Assembly: GCA_004525465.1 (NCBI GenBank)
Contig: SPCN01000037.1
Coordinates: forward strand, 1-13,003
Direction: 5' to 3'
Source of the DNA: Chrysiogenales bacterium
GTDB lineage: Bacteria > Acidobacteriota > Aminicenantia > UBA2199
Length of the DNA stretch: 13,003 nt
The translations under genes and the position numbers were made by a program. Below are positions 1 through 6,128 of this stretch, piece by piece (position 1 is the first letter of the stretch; each line of letters begins with the position of its first letter). The notes beneath the pieces were generated by a model, which saw only the letters and a program-made list of their open reading frames with translations, had not been told where the DNA came from and searched no databases.

Positions 1-191
1 TCGCCAAGGGCTTGCTGCAAAAACTCGCCCGGGACCTTTACCCGGCTGCTCTGGATATCAACGATCTCGGCCAGTGCTTCCAGGCATTCGGGGCAACGGG
101 AAAAATGGGACTCCAATTCCCCCCTTTTTTTGTCCACAAGCATTCCGTCAACATAAGCTGCCAGATCTTCGCCGGAAATATGGTCATTCAT
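1..191 (-). CDS. Zinc-finger anti-sigma factor, 3' end cut by window edge
   Basis: The 63 visible codons give the N-terminus of a ZAS-type anti-sigma factor. Residues 29-36 read HFSRCPEC, the H-x3-C-x2-C zinc-binding signature of this domain, preceded by a helix containing ISGEDLAAYVDGML, which is typical of the family. Such proteins bind and sequester a cognate ECF sigma factor, usually until a redox or envelope signal releases it. The ATG lies inside the end of the sigma gene, with an 8-base overlap (184-191), so the two are almost certainly co-transcribed and translationally coupled. That supports cognate pairing. The rest of the protein lies beyond position 1, so I cannot tell whether it has a transmembrane segment and a periplasmic sensor domain or is a short cytosolic form. 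The family call rests on the motif and the context. Confidence 0.85.
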   Translation of the reverse strand, partial: MNDHISGEDLAAYVDGMLVDKKRGELESHFSRCPECLEALAEIVDIQSSRVKVPGEFLQQALG

Positions 192-843
192 GGGCTTCCC
201 CCTCCAACGCGTCCCGCACCCGGGTTCTGCTGAACCGGGTTCGCTTTTCCATCTCGGCCTTTATCTTTTGCAGGGTGCGGCCCAGAAATTTGTAAGCTGA
301 GTGCAGTTCGAGCAGTTTGCCGACCTCCTTGATCCTCAACCCTTTAAAATAAACCAGCTGCACGGCCAGGCGCTCCTTATCGGAAAGAGCAGCCATGGCC
401 CGCTGCAGGTCGCTCTCCAGCCGTACTCGTTGTTCCTGCCGTTCCCCGGCAGCCATTTCTTTTTCAGGGGTTGCCGTATCGGCCAGGAATTTCAGATAGT
501 CAGGTTCGGCATCGATAGAAACCACACGGATTTTCTTCAAGCGGAAATCGCGGCCGTATTTGCTGCGCAGGAAATCCAGAGCCAGGCGCCGGGAGACCAC
601 TGTCAGCCAGGTGGAAAGCTTGGCCTGAAAAGCGAAACGTCGTAATCTTGCGAAGCGGTTCTCATGGAGTCTTTCGAGGATGTGCAGGTAGACGGCCATT
701 TTTTCGTCGTAGTCGTCGGTATATTTAATGATGGCGCGGTAGATAAAATTAGAATACTGCAGGATGAATTTTTGCCAGGCTGCGGTATCACCGGTAAGCA
801 GCGCCTGAAGCAACCTGGCATCGCCGTCGAAAAAATCTTTCAT
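184..843 (-). CDS. ECF-family RNA polymerase sigma factor
   Basis: This 219-residue protein has the two-domain layout of group 4 sigma factors. Region 2 spans about residues 23-98, with the WL...RRLALDFLRSKY pattern at the -10 recognition and core-binding helices. An acidic linker follows, then region 4 at about residues 145-200, beginning ALSDKERLAVQLVYFKG. The second helix of the region 4 helix-turn-helix (ELHSAYKFLGRTLQ) departs from the common ECF consensus, so the subgroup is unclear. An upstream ATG at 999 would add 52 residues. I prefer the ATG at 843 because the added residues do not resemble a sigma domain and because a near-perfect promoter lies immediately upstream of 843. No Shine-Dalgarno sequence precedes this ATG, and the message may be leaderless. 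The downstream gene is its probable anti-sigma factor. The regulon cannot be read from this window. Confidence 0.88.
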   Translation of the reverse strand: MKDFFDGDARLLQALLTGDTAAWQKFILQYSNFIYRAIIKYTDDYDEKMAVYLHILERLHENRFARLRRFAFQAKLSTWLTVVSRRLALDFLRSKYGRDFRLKKIRVVSIDAEPDYLKFLADTATPEKEMAAGERQEQRVRLESDLQRAMAALSDKERLAVQLVYFKGLRIKEVGKLLELHSAYKFLGRTLQKIKAEMEKRTRFSRTRVRDALEGEAHE

Positions 844-850
844 AAACCCG

Positions 851-881
851 ATTATAACCAAAAAAGAACGATGGTTGTCAA
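851..881 (-). promoter_or_regulatory. Sigma70-like promoter of ECF sigma gene, predicted leaderless
   Basis: On the minus strand there is an exact TTGACA (876-881) and an exact TATAAT (851-856), separated by 19 bases. The -10 box ends only 7 bases before the ATG at 843, so transcription would begin at or next to the start codon and leave no room for a ribosome-binding site. The 19-base spacer is longer than the optimal 17. The boxes suggest basal expression by the housekeeping sigma factor. I saw no clear ECF-type autoregulatory promoter. Confidence 0.65.
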
Positions 882-924
882 GCTCCCTGACATTTCTCTT
901 GTCCCGGTCGCAATGGATAATTAG

Positions 925-992
925 ATTATTTGCCAAAATGGTCTGCATGCCGCGCCTCTTTATTCCCGCAGCAAAGTTAGACGGCAAATAAT
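925..992. repeat. 10-bp perfect inverted repeat, arms 48 bases apart
   Basis: ATTATTTGCC at 925-934 is the exact reverse complement of GGCAAATAAT at 983-992. The pair sits in the divergent intergenic region, upstream of both the sigma promoter and the mtnP promoter. It could be a two-site operator or the base of a long stem-loop, or it could be chance. The rest of the 844-1084 region holds the two divergent promoters and no convincing gene. Confidence 0.4.
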
Positions 993-1023
993 GGATCATT
1001 ACCCGGCCGGAAAGAATTCCCGG

Positions 1024-1052
1024 TTGACTTTAATAGCTTTTTTTTTGATAAT
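1024..1052 (+). promoter_or_regulatory. Sigma70-like promoter of the mtnP-buk operon
   Basis: TTGACT (1024-1029) and GATAAT (1047-1052) are separated by exactly 17 bases, each matching the consensus at five of six positions. The spacer carries a long T run. The predicted transcription start near 1059 leaves a leader of about 25 bases that contains GAGGAG (1074-1079) ahead of the ATG at 1085. Confidence 0.75.
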
Positions 1053-1084
1053 CAGTACAGAGCAAATCTTGCCGAGGAGACACC

Positions 1085-1960
1085 ATGGAATACGCGGAGA
1101 TCGGAATCATCGGCGGCAGCGGTTTTTACGACCTGGAAGGGCTGGAAAATGCTCATTCCGTCAGACTGAAGACACCGTTCGGAGCGCCATCGGAAAAACT
1201 CATGCTGGGCAAGCTGCAGGGCCGCTCGGTGGCTTTTTTGTCACGCCACGGCCTTGGCCATTACCTGAACCCTTCGGAAGTGAATTACCGGGCCAACCTG
1301 TATGCCATGAAAATGCTCAATGTGGAATACCTGTTTTCCATTACCGCAGTGGGATCGCTGAAAGAAGAACTGAAGCCGGGCGAAATAGTCATTCCCGACC
1401 AATACGTCGACCTGTCCTATAAAAGGGAAAAGACGTTCTTTGAGAACGGAGTGGTGGGCCATCTGCCGTTTGCCGATCCGACCTGCCTGCCCCTCGGCCG
1501 GCTGGCCTTGCGCCTGGCCAAGGAGGCGGGACTGGCCGCCCACCTGGGCGGAACCTATTGCAACATGGAGGGTCCGCAGTTTTCCAGCCGCGCCGAATCC
1601 CTGGCCTACCGCCAAATGGGTTATTCCCTGATCGGCATGACCCAGGCCGCGGAAGCCAAGCTGGCCCGGGAGCTGGAGATGTGCTTTCTGCCCCTGGCCA
1701 TGGTCACCGACTATGACTGCTGGCACCAGAGCGAGGAATCGGTCACCGTGGAAATGGTCATCGCCAACCTGAACCGGGGCGTGGCCGATATGAAAAAACT
1801 CCTGCCCCTGATCATAGGGGAACTCCCGGAAAAAAGAGACTCCTGCCCGTGCGCCGGCGCCCTGGCCAACTCCATCATCACCGCTCCGCAAATGATCCCG
1901 GCAAAAACTTATAAAAAACTCGAACTTATCATCGGCAAATACATCAAATCCCGCATATGA
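1085..1960 (+). CDS. mtnP: S-methyl-5'-thioadenosine phosphorylase
   Basis: This is a 291-residue protein of the PNP/MTAP family. It splits methylthioadenosine with phosphate into adenine and 5-methylthioribose-1-phosphate, which recycles the by-product of polyamine synthesis and related S-adenosylmethionine-consuming reactions. Visible marks are the phosphate-binding IGIIGGSGFYD (residues 7-16), SRHG (53-56), TAVGSLKEELKPGEIVIPDQ (87-106), the substrate-site block CNMEGPQFSSRAES (159-172), and LAMVTDYDCW (204-213). In family knowledge, Asp in the TDYD motif (here D209) favours 6-aminopurines over the Asn seen in guanosine/inosine phosphorylases, so adenine nucleoside specificity is expected. 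Length is normal for the family. The ATG follows a GAGGAG ribosome-binding site by five bases. The stop is 7 bases before buk, indicating an operon. No other methionine-salvage genes are adjacent. Confidence 0.93.
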   Translation: MEYAEIGIIGGSGFYDLEGLENAHSVRLKTPFGAPSEKLMLGKLQGRSVAFLSRHGLGHYLNPSEVNYRANLYAMKMLNVEYLFSITAVGSLKEELKPGEIVIPDQYVDLSYKREKTFFENGVVGHLPFADPTCLPLGRLALRLAKEAGLAAHLGGTYCNMEGPQFSSRAESLAYRQMGYSLIGMTQAAEAKLARELEMCFLPLAMVTDYDCWHQSEESVTVEMVIANLNRGVADMKKLLPLIIGELPEKRDSCPCAGALANSIITAPQMIPAKTYKKLELIIGKYIKSRI

Positions 1961-1967
1961 GGAACCC

Positions 1968-3035
1968 ATGTCCCAAGAACTGATCCTGGCCATCAATCCC
2001 GGCAACACATCCACCAAGGTAGCGGTCTACAAGGGCTTGACTCCGCTTTTTGTCGAGTCCATCAAGCACACGGACGAAGAATTGTCCCGCTTCCCCGACA
2101 TCAACGCCCAAAAGGATTTCCGTGAAAACCTGATCAGGGAGTTCCTCCAGAAAAAGGGCGTCGACCCGGCTGAACTCCGCGTGGTGGCTGCCCGGGGCGG
2201 ACTGCTCAAGCCCCTGGCCAGCGGCACCTATGTCGTCAACCAGGAGATGGTCGATGATCTCGTAGAAGCCCGCCAGGGATCGCACGCCTCCAACCTGGCA
2301 GCCCAGATCGGCTATTCCCTGGCCGCCAAACTCGGGATCACCTGCTACATCGTGGACCCGGTTTCCGTGGATGAAGCCGAACCATTGGCCCGTTATTCCG
2401 GCCACCCCCTGTTCCACCGGGTGATGCTAACCCACGCCCTGAATATGAAGGCCGTGGCCAAGCGCTTTTGCCGGGAAAAAGGATTGACTTACCAGCAGGT
2501 CACGCTGCTGGTCATCCATTTGGGCACGGGTAATTCCCTCTCCCTGCACAAGAACGGACGCATGATCGACGCCGTCAATCCTTCAGAAGAAGGGGCATTT
2601 TCGGCCGACCGCAGCGGCAGCTTGCCCATCCTGCAAGTGGCGCGGCACATATGCGACCAGAACCTGAAATACAAGGAATTTGAAAAGATGGTTTTCGGCA
2701 GCAGCGGCCTCTTCGCCTATCTCGGTTCCAAGGATTTTCTGAAAATTAAGGACAAGTACCTGGAGGGAGATGAGCGGACCGTGGAAGTTGTCCAGGCCAT
2801 GGCTTACCAGGTGGCCAAGGAAACAGGAGCGCTGGCCACCGTGGTGGACGGCCGGATTGACGCCATCCTTATCACCGGCGGCATCGCTTTCAATGAATTT
2901 TTTAGCGAACTGATTCGCAAACGCGTCCAATTCATCGCCCCGGTGCATGTGTATGCGGGCGAAGACGAAATGCAAGCCCTGGCCGAAGGCGTAGCACGAG
3001 TGCTGAGCGGAGAAGAGCCGGCCCAAAACTATTAA
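1968..3035 (+). CDS. buk: Butyrate kinase (acetate/butyrate kinase family)
   Basis: This 355-residue member of the ASKHA acetokinase family interconverts an acyl phosphate plus ADP with a carboxylic acid plus ATP, most likely butyrate or a branched short-chain acid. Butyrate-kinase signatures are NPGNTSTK (residues 10-17), ARGGLLKPLASGTYVVN (75-91), SNLAAQIG (108-115), IVDPVSVDEAEPLARYSGHP (128-147), HALNMKAVA (156-164) and SADRSGSLP (212-220). The usual HLGGGIS-type nucleotide loop is HLGTGNS here (184-190), a mild deviation. The gene starts 7 bases after mtnP, and its GAGGA ribosome-binding site (1959-1963) overlaps the mtnP stop, so translation is coupled. The normal partner, phosphate butyryltransferase, is not in this window, so the acyl-phosphate source is unknown. 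The family call is firm. The exact acid cannot be told from sequence. Confidence 0.9.
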   Translation: MSQELILAINPGNTSTKVAVYKGLTPLFVESIKHTDEELSRFPDINAQKDFRENLIREFLQKKGVDPAELRVVAARGGLLKPLASGTYVVNQEMVDDLVEARQGSHASNLAAQIGYSLAAKLGITCYIVDPVSVDEAEPLARYSGHPLFHRVMLTHALNMKAVAKRFCREKGLTYQQVTLLVIHLGTGNSLSLHKNGRMIDAVNPSEEGAFSADRSGSLPILQVARHICDQNLKYKEFEKMVFGSSGLFAYLGSKDFLKIKDKYLEGDERTVEVVQAMAYQVAKETGALATVVDGRIDAILITGGIAFNEFFSELIRKRVQFIAPVHVYAGEDEMQALAEGVARVLSGEEPAQNY

Positions 3036-3097
3036 ACCATGGCAATGAATAAAAAAACAAGGTTGCAAATAATACTGAAAACAGAAAAGGGGAAAGC

Positions 3098-3664
3098 ATG
3101 CCGTTTGACGACCGTCTGAACCCGACCTCGGCCGCCACTGAAAAACAAATAGCCGATCTGGAAAGAAAGATCGATGAATTGAAATCCAAATACATCCTTT
3201 TTTTCTCCGGCGAATTGAAAATGCCGCCTGAAAAGGAGCGCGAATACATTGAAAAGGCGGTAAGGAAGCTGATTTACGGCGGCGCCAAGACCGCCAAGAT
3301 GGACATGATCATCCAGAACCTTGCTTCCCGCTTCAGTCTCTACAACAACCTGTGGCTCAAGAAACTCAATGAATTGGAATCCGGGACCAATGTAATCCAA
3401 AAGAAAAAGGCCTTCCAGACAATACCTCCACCCAAGCGCGATAAAGGGCATCGGGAAATTTCCCTGAACTTGAACGACGAAGACAGTTTTGAGCGCTTAT
3501 ATGAAGCTTACATGGAACTACTGCCCGTCAGCGGCAAAACATACCGGGAAAAAGACAATATCATAGACAGCATGAAAGCCAAAATGCTGACCCATAACCT
3601 GGTCGAAGCAAAGGTCAGTATAGCCGTTCAGAACGGCAAGCTGAGCATCAGGATCAAAAAATAA
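3098..3664 (+). CDS. MXAN_5187 C-terminal-like protein of unknown function
   Basis: This is a 188-residue, highly charged, probably cytosolic protein with no signal peptide or membrane segment. Residues 14-36 form a short coiled-coil-like helix (KQIADLERKIDELKSKY) followed by FFSGELKMPP. A helical stretch with SLYNNLWLKKLNELESGT comes next, then a variable linker, and a C-terminal block from about 125 (DSFERLYEAYMELL to the IRIKK end) that alternates helix and strand. From memory this arrangement resembles the MXAN_5187 C-terminal domain family of unknown function. I could not run a profile search. The ATG at 3098 has a purine-rich AAAGGGGAAA upstream. The gene is 62 bases after buk and is probably read through from the mtnP promoter, since I saw no good separate promoter. 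No function is proposed. Confidence 0.75.
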   Translation: MPFDDRLNPTSAATEKQIADLERKIDELKSKYILFFSGELKMPPEKEREYIEKAVRKLIYGGAKTAKMDMIIQNLASRFSLYNNLWLKKLNELESGTNVIQKKKAFQTIPPPKRDKGHREISLNLNDEDSFERLYEAYMELLPVSGKTYREKDNIIDSMKAKMLTHNLVEAKVSIAVQNGKLSIRIKK

Positions 3665-3686
3665 AACACAAAGCGGACGATATGTA

Positions 3687-3708
3687 GGGGATTGATTAAT
3701 CAAGCCCC
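3687..3708. terminator. Hairpin between convergent genes, possible bidirectional terminator
   Basis: GGGG (3687-3690) and CCCC (3705-3708) flank the perfect 12-base palindrome TTGATTAATCAA (3692-3703), with one A/G mismatch between them. It lies between the stop codons of two converging genes, where a terminator is expected. No clear U tract follows on either strand, so intrinsic termination is uncertain. Confidence 0.5.
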
Positions 3709-3733
3709 CTGCAACCTAATCAACCTTAAAATT

Positions 3734-5428
3734 TCAATGCTGATACAAATAGCGTTTGATCTTGCTGGTGGCGGTTTTCTGGAAAGGCTCCTTATGTTCG
3801 ACAAAGCGCGTGAGCTGCGCAAAAGAGGAAAGCTGGGGGTTGATGGTATCTTTTAACCGCAACAGCAACTCGTCGATGTATTCCAGTTTCTGCTGCTGGC
3901 TCCTGCTTTTGGTTTCCTCGTCAATCAGGTCATAATCCAGGTAGACCCAGGCTTCCAGGCGGCCGTTATCTTCGATCACCAGGGATTCAGCCACATGCAT
4001 GCAGGAATTGATCTTGTCCTCAATGGCTTCGGGATAGATATTCTCGCCATTGGCCATCAGGATCATGTTCTTGGAACGACCACTGATGTACAGGTTGTTA
4101 AATTTGTCGAAATGGCCCAGGTCGCCGGTATGAAGCCAACCTTCGGCATCCACAGTCTCCCTGGTGGCCTGGGGATTCTTGTAATACCCCTTCATGATAT
4201 TGGCGCCGCGGGCATGAATTTCCCCGATACCGGTCCGCGGATCGGGATCCACGATCTTGATCTCTACGCCCGGGATGGGTTTACCGGTGGAGCCCACGGC
4301 AATGGTCTCGTCACCCTTGGGACCGCCGGCCAGCAGCGGCGCCGATTCGGTTAAGCCATAGCCGATCAGGTAAGGGAATCCCGATTTTTTAAGAAAGGTC
4401 TCGGCTTCGCGGTTGATGGCCGCACCGCCTATGGCCATGATTTCCAACTGGCCGCCGAAAAACTCGACCAGTTTGTCCCGGATCTTTCGATAAATTTTTA
4501 TTTTCACGCCCGGAACTTTGGAAATGAGCTTGAGGACGAATTTCTTTTCGAAAGCGGCCAGAACCTTTTTTTTGTAGATCTTCTCCATGATCAAGGGCAC
4601 GGCCGGAATGACCTTTGGTTTTTCCACCTTGCAGATCTTCTCCAGCACGCTGGGCGTCGGTGTTTTCCCGACATAAACGATCCGCGCTCCGTTCAGCAAA
4701 GGAAACAGGAATCCCAGAGTGAATTCATATGTGTGGGAAAGGGGCAAAATGGAAAGGAATGTCCATTCGGGATGAATTTCCAGCACATGGTTGGAAGTGG
4801 TCAGCACATTAGTGATGAAGTTTTTATGGGTAAGCATGACCGCTTTGGAATGCCCCGATGTCCCCGAAGTGTAAATGATGGAAGCGACATCGTCCTCACT
4901 GACCGCCGTGGACTTTAAACCCATGCGATCCGGGATCTGGCGGAAAAAACTCCGGGCTTTTTCTATGAATTGGGAAATGGGTTCAATAGGCAAAACGTCG
5001 GTTTCGGCACTGAAGTCATCGAGGGTGATTACGGTCTGCAGCTTGTGATCCTGGATACCCAGCACTTTTTCCATCTGTTTCTGGGTGGTAAACAGGATCT
5101 TGGCTTCCGAATCATTTATGATGTGGTGGATATCGCTTTCGGGGAAATCCGGCAATATAGGCACCACAATGGCCCCGATACGCATGGAAGCCAGGCAGGC
5201 AATGCCCCAATTGGGAGAATTTTCACCCAAAATGGCTATTTTATCCCCTTTTATCACATCTTGTTTCTTCAACATGGCCGCCATAGCGCTGACCGACCTG
5301 AAAAGATCGTTATAGGTCAGTGGCGGTTCCAGGGCCATGCTTAGGGCCGGACAGGCGCCGAACTTCTCGACGCTGGTCTCCAGCAGACAATTGATGGTAT
5401 TTTCCTTTAAAATAATGTTTCGCGCCAT
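3734..5428 (-). CDS. Long-chain-fatty-acid--CoA ligase / AMP-dependent synthetase
   Basis: This is a 564-residue adenylate-forming enzyme (ANL superfamily) that activates a carboxylic acid, probably a medium- or long-chain fatty acid, to its acyl-CoA through an acyl-adenylate. Motifs in order are the ATP-binding loop YTSGTSGHSKAVMLTH (residues 186-201), YGLTES (357-362), GWLHTGDLG (430-438) with the ribose-binding Asp, ISGRSKNMILMANGENIYP (448-466) with the hinge region, and a C-terminal KTATSKIKR whose K556 matches the catalytic lysine. The loop is slightly unusual: S-x-K-A replaces the common P-K-G. Length and the long 280-330 segment fit FadD-type ligases better than acetyl-CoA synthetases. 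It stands alone on this strand with its own promoter. The ATG at 5428 lacks a Shine-Dalgarno sequence and is probably leaderless. Substrate chain length is not determinable here. Confidence 0.9.
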   Translation of the reverse strand: MARNIILKENTINCLLETSVEKFGACPALSMALEPPLTYNDLFRSVSAMAAMLKKQDVIKGDKIAILGENSPNWGIACLASMRIGAIVVPILPDFPESDIHHIINDSEAKILFTTQKQMEKVLGIQDHKLQTVITLDDFSAETDVLPIEPISQFIEKARSFFRQIPDRMGLKSTAVSEDDVASIIYTSGTSGHSKAVMLTHKNFITNVLTTSNHVLEIHPEWTFLSILPLSHTYEFTLGFLFPLLNGARIVYVGKTPTPSVLEKICKVEKPKVIPAVPLIMEKIYKKKVLAAFEKKFVLKLISKVPGVKIKIYRKIRDKLVEFFGGQLEIMAIGGAAINREAETFLKKSGFPYLIGYGLTESAPLLAGGPKGDETIAVGSTGKPIPGVEIKIVDPDPRTGIGEIHARGANIMKGYYKNPQATRETVDAEGWLHTGDLGHFDKFNNLYISGRSKNMILMANGENIYPEAIEDKINSCMHVAESLVIEDNGRLEAWVYLDYDLIDEETKSRSQQQKLEYIDELLLRLKDTINPQLSSFAQLTRFVEHKEPFQKTATSKIKRYLYQH

Positions 5429-5434
5429 GCCAAT

Positions 5435-5462
5435 ACTATAACCAAAAAAAATAAAATTTCAA
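5435..5462 (-). promoter_or_regulatory. Sigma70-like promoter of the acyl-CoA ligase gene, predicted leaderless
   Basis: On the minus strand TTGAAA (5457-5462) and TATAGT (5435-5440) are separated by 16 bases. Only six bases separate the -10 box from the ATG at 5428, which predicts a leaderless mRNA. The 13 bases TTTTTTGGTTATA (5437-5449 as complement) are identical to those at the sigma-gene promoter (853-865). Confidence 0.65.
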
Positions 5463-5517
5463 CTTTCCCCGCAAAACCTCACATCGCCCCTTCATAATAA
5501 TTTTTTAGCAGGGATAC

Positions 5518-5546
5518 TTGACATTATTTATTTTCTCTGTTAAATT
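5518..5546 (+). promoter_or_regulatory. Sigma70-like promoter of exbD-type gene
   Basis: Perfect TTGACA (5518-5523) is followed after 17 bases by TAAATT (5541-5546), a four-of-six match to the -10 consensus. The predicted start near 5553 leaves a leader of about 20 bases carrying GAGGAGG just before the ATG at 5572. It is divergent from the acyl-CoA ligase promoter. Confidence 0.65.
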
Positions 5547-5571
5547 ACATTTTTCATCGAGGAGGTCCGTT

Positions 5572-5994
5572 ATGAGTGTTGACATTGGTTCCAGCCAACA
5601 AAAATCCGAACCCAACGTTGTTCCCCTTTGTGATATCCTGCTTGTCTTGCTGATCATTTTTATGGTCATTACGCCGGTCATGCAGAAAGGAATCGATGTC
5701 AAACTCCCCGAAACCCAGCAGGCGGAAGAAGGCAGCGGCCCGCGGGGCACCAGCGCCATCGTATTGACCCTGGAAAGCGACCAGACAATCAAGATCAACC
5801 AGGACACAGTTGACTTCAATTTGCTGGAAAACACGCTGCGCGACTTGTACCAGACCCGCACCGATAAGACCATTTTTATCCGCGCCGATGAACGTCTCTA
5901 CTATAAAGACGTGCTGCATATCATCGACATCGCCAAAGGCGCGGGCATTGAAGTCCTGGGGGTGATCCCGGAACGCTACAAGTCCGGCAATTAA
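5572..5994 (+). CDS. ExbD/TolR-family biopolymer transport protein
   Basis: This 140-residue inner-membrane protein has the ExbD/TolR plan. A short cytosolic N-terminus (MSVDIGSSQQKSEPNVVPL) leads into one transmembrane helix at about residues 19-37, containing the LCDILLVLLIIFMV segment. Its Asp (D21) corresponds to the proton-carrying residue of the family. A periplasmic domain follows from about residue 42 (GIDVKLPET), ending in the typical ADERLYYKDVLHIIDIAKGAG block and a closing strand. ExbD/TolR works with ExbB/TolQ to turn the proton gradient into force on TonB or TolA at the outer membrane. The start is chosen at 5572 because of the strong GAGGAGG ribosome-binding site; an in-frame TTG upstream at 5518 is actually the -35 box. 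No exbB/tolQ or tonB gene adjoins it, so the partner must be elsewhere. Confidence 0.88.
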   Translation: MSVDIGSSQQKSEPNVVPLCDILLVLLIIFMVITPVMQKGIDVKLPETQQAEEGSGPRGTSAIVLTLESDQTIKINQDTVDFNLLENTLRDLYQTRTDKTIFIRADERLYYKDVLHIIDIAKGAGIEVLGVIPERYKSGN

Positions 5995-6007
5995 CTTTTT
6001 AAGTTAA
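5991..6007 (+). terminator. AT-only hairpin at the exbD stop codon, weak terminator candidate
   Basis: TTAACTT (5991-5997) and AAGTTAA (6001-6007) form a 7-base-pair stem with a TTT loop that includes the stop codon. The stem has little G/C and no U tract follows, so it may be only AT-rich filler. The following 6008-6075 stretch is AT-rich and shows nothing else. Confidence 0.25.
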
Positions 6008-6075
6008 AATTTATATTTTAAAAAAAAGATTTTTTCTGATATTGATTTAAATTTTTACGGCTTTCCCGGCCCCAG

Positions 6076-6104
6076 TTGAAAAATGTTCCCAAACGATGTA
6101 GAAT
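6076..6104 (+). promoter_or_regulatory. Sigma70-like promoter of the TPR/glmU-like pair
   Basis: TTGAAA (6076-6081) and TAGAAT (6099-6104) lie 17 bases apart, each one base off consensus. The predicted start near 6111 places GGAGG (6113-6117) almost at the 5' end of the message, ahead of the ATG at 6129. Confidence 0.7.
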
Positions 6105-6128
6105 AGATCTTTGGAGGTTTTAAAAACC

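Noticed and set aside
844..999. N-terminal extension of the ECF sigma factor to an ATG at 999.
   Set aside because: The extra 52 residues do not look like a sigma domain, and the promoter boxes at 851-881 lie inside this stretch. The family-like N-terminus begins at 843.
1241..2017. Long minus-strand open frame of 258 codons opposite mtnP.
   Set aside because: It is antisense to a well-conserved enzyme, rich in G, H and Q as mirrored codons usually are, and has no recognisable domain.
5518..5571. Earlier TTG start for the ExbD-type protein.
   Set aside because: The TTG is the first triplet of the TTGACA -35 box. A strong GAGGAGG ribosome-binding site points to 5572.
6111..6128. TTG start at 6111 for the TPR protein.
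   Set aside because: It would have no upstream ribosome-binding site and lies at the predicted transcription start. The ATG at 6129 follows GGAGG.
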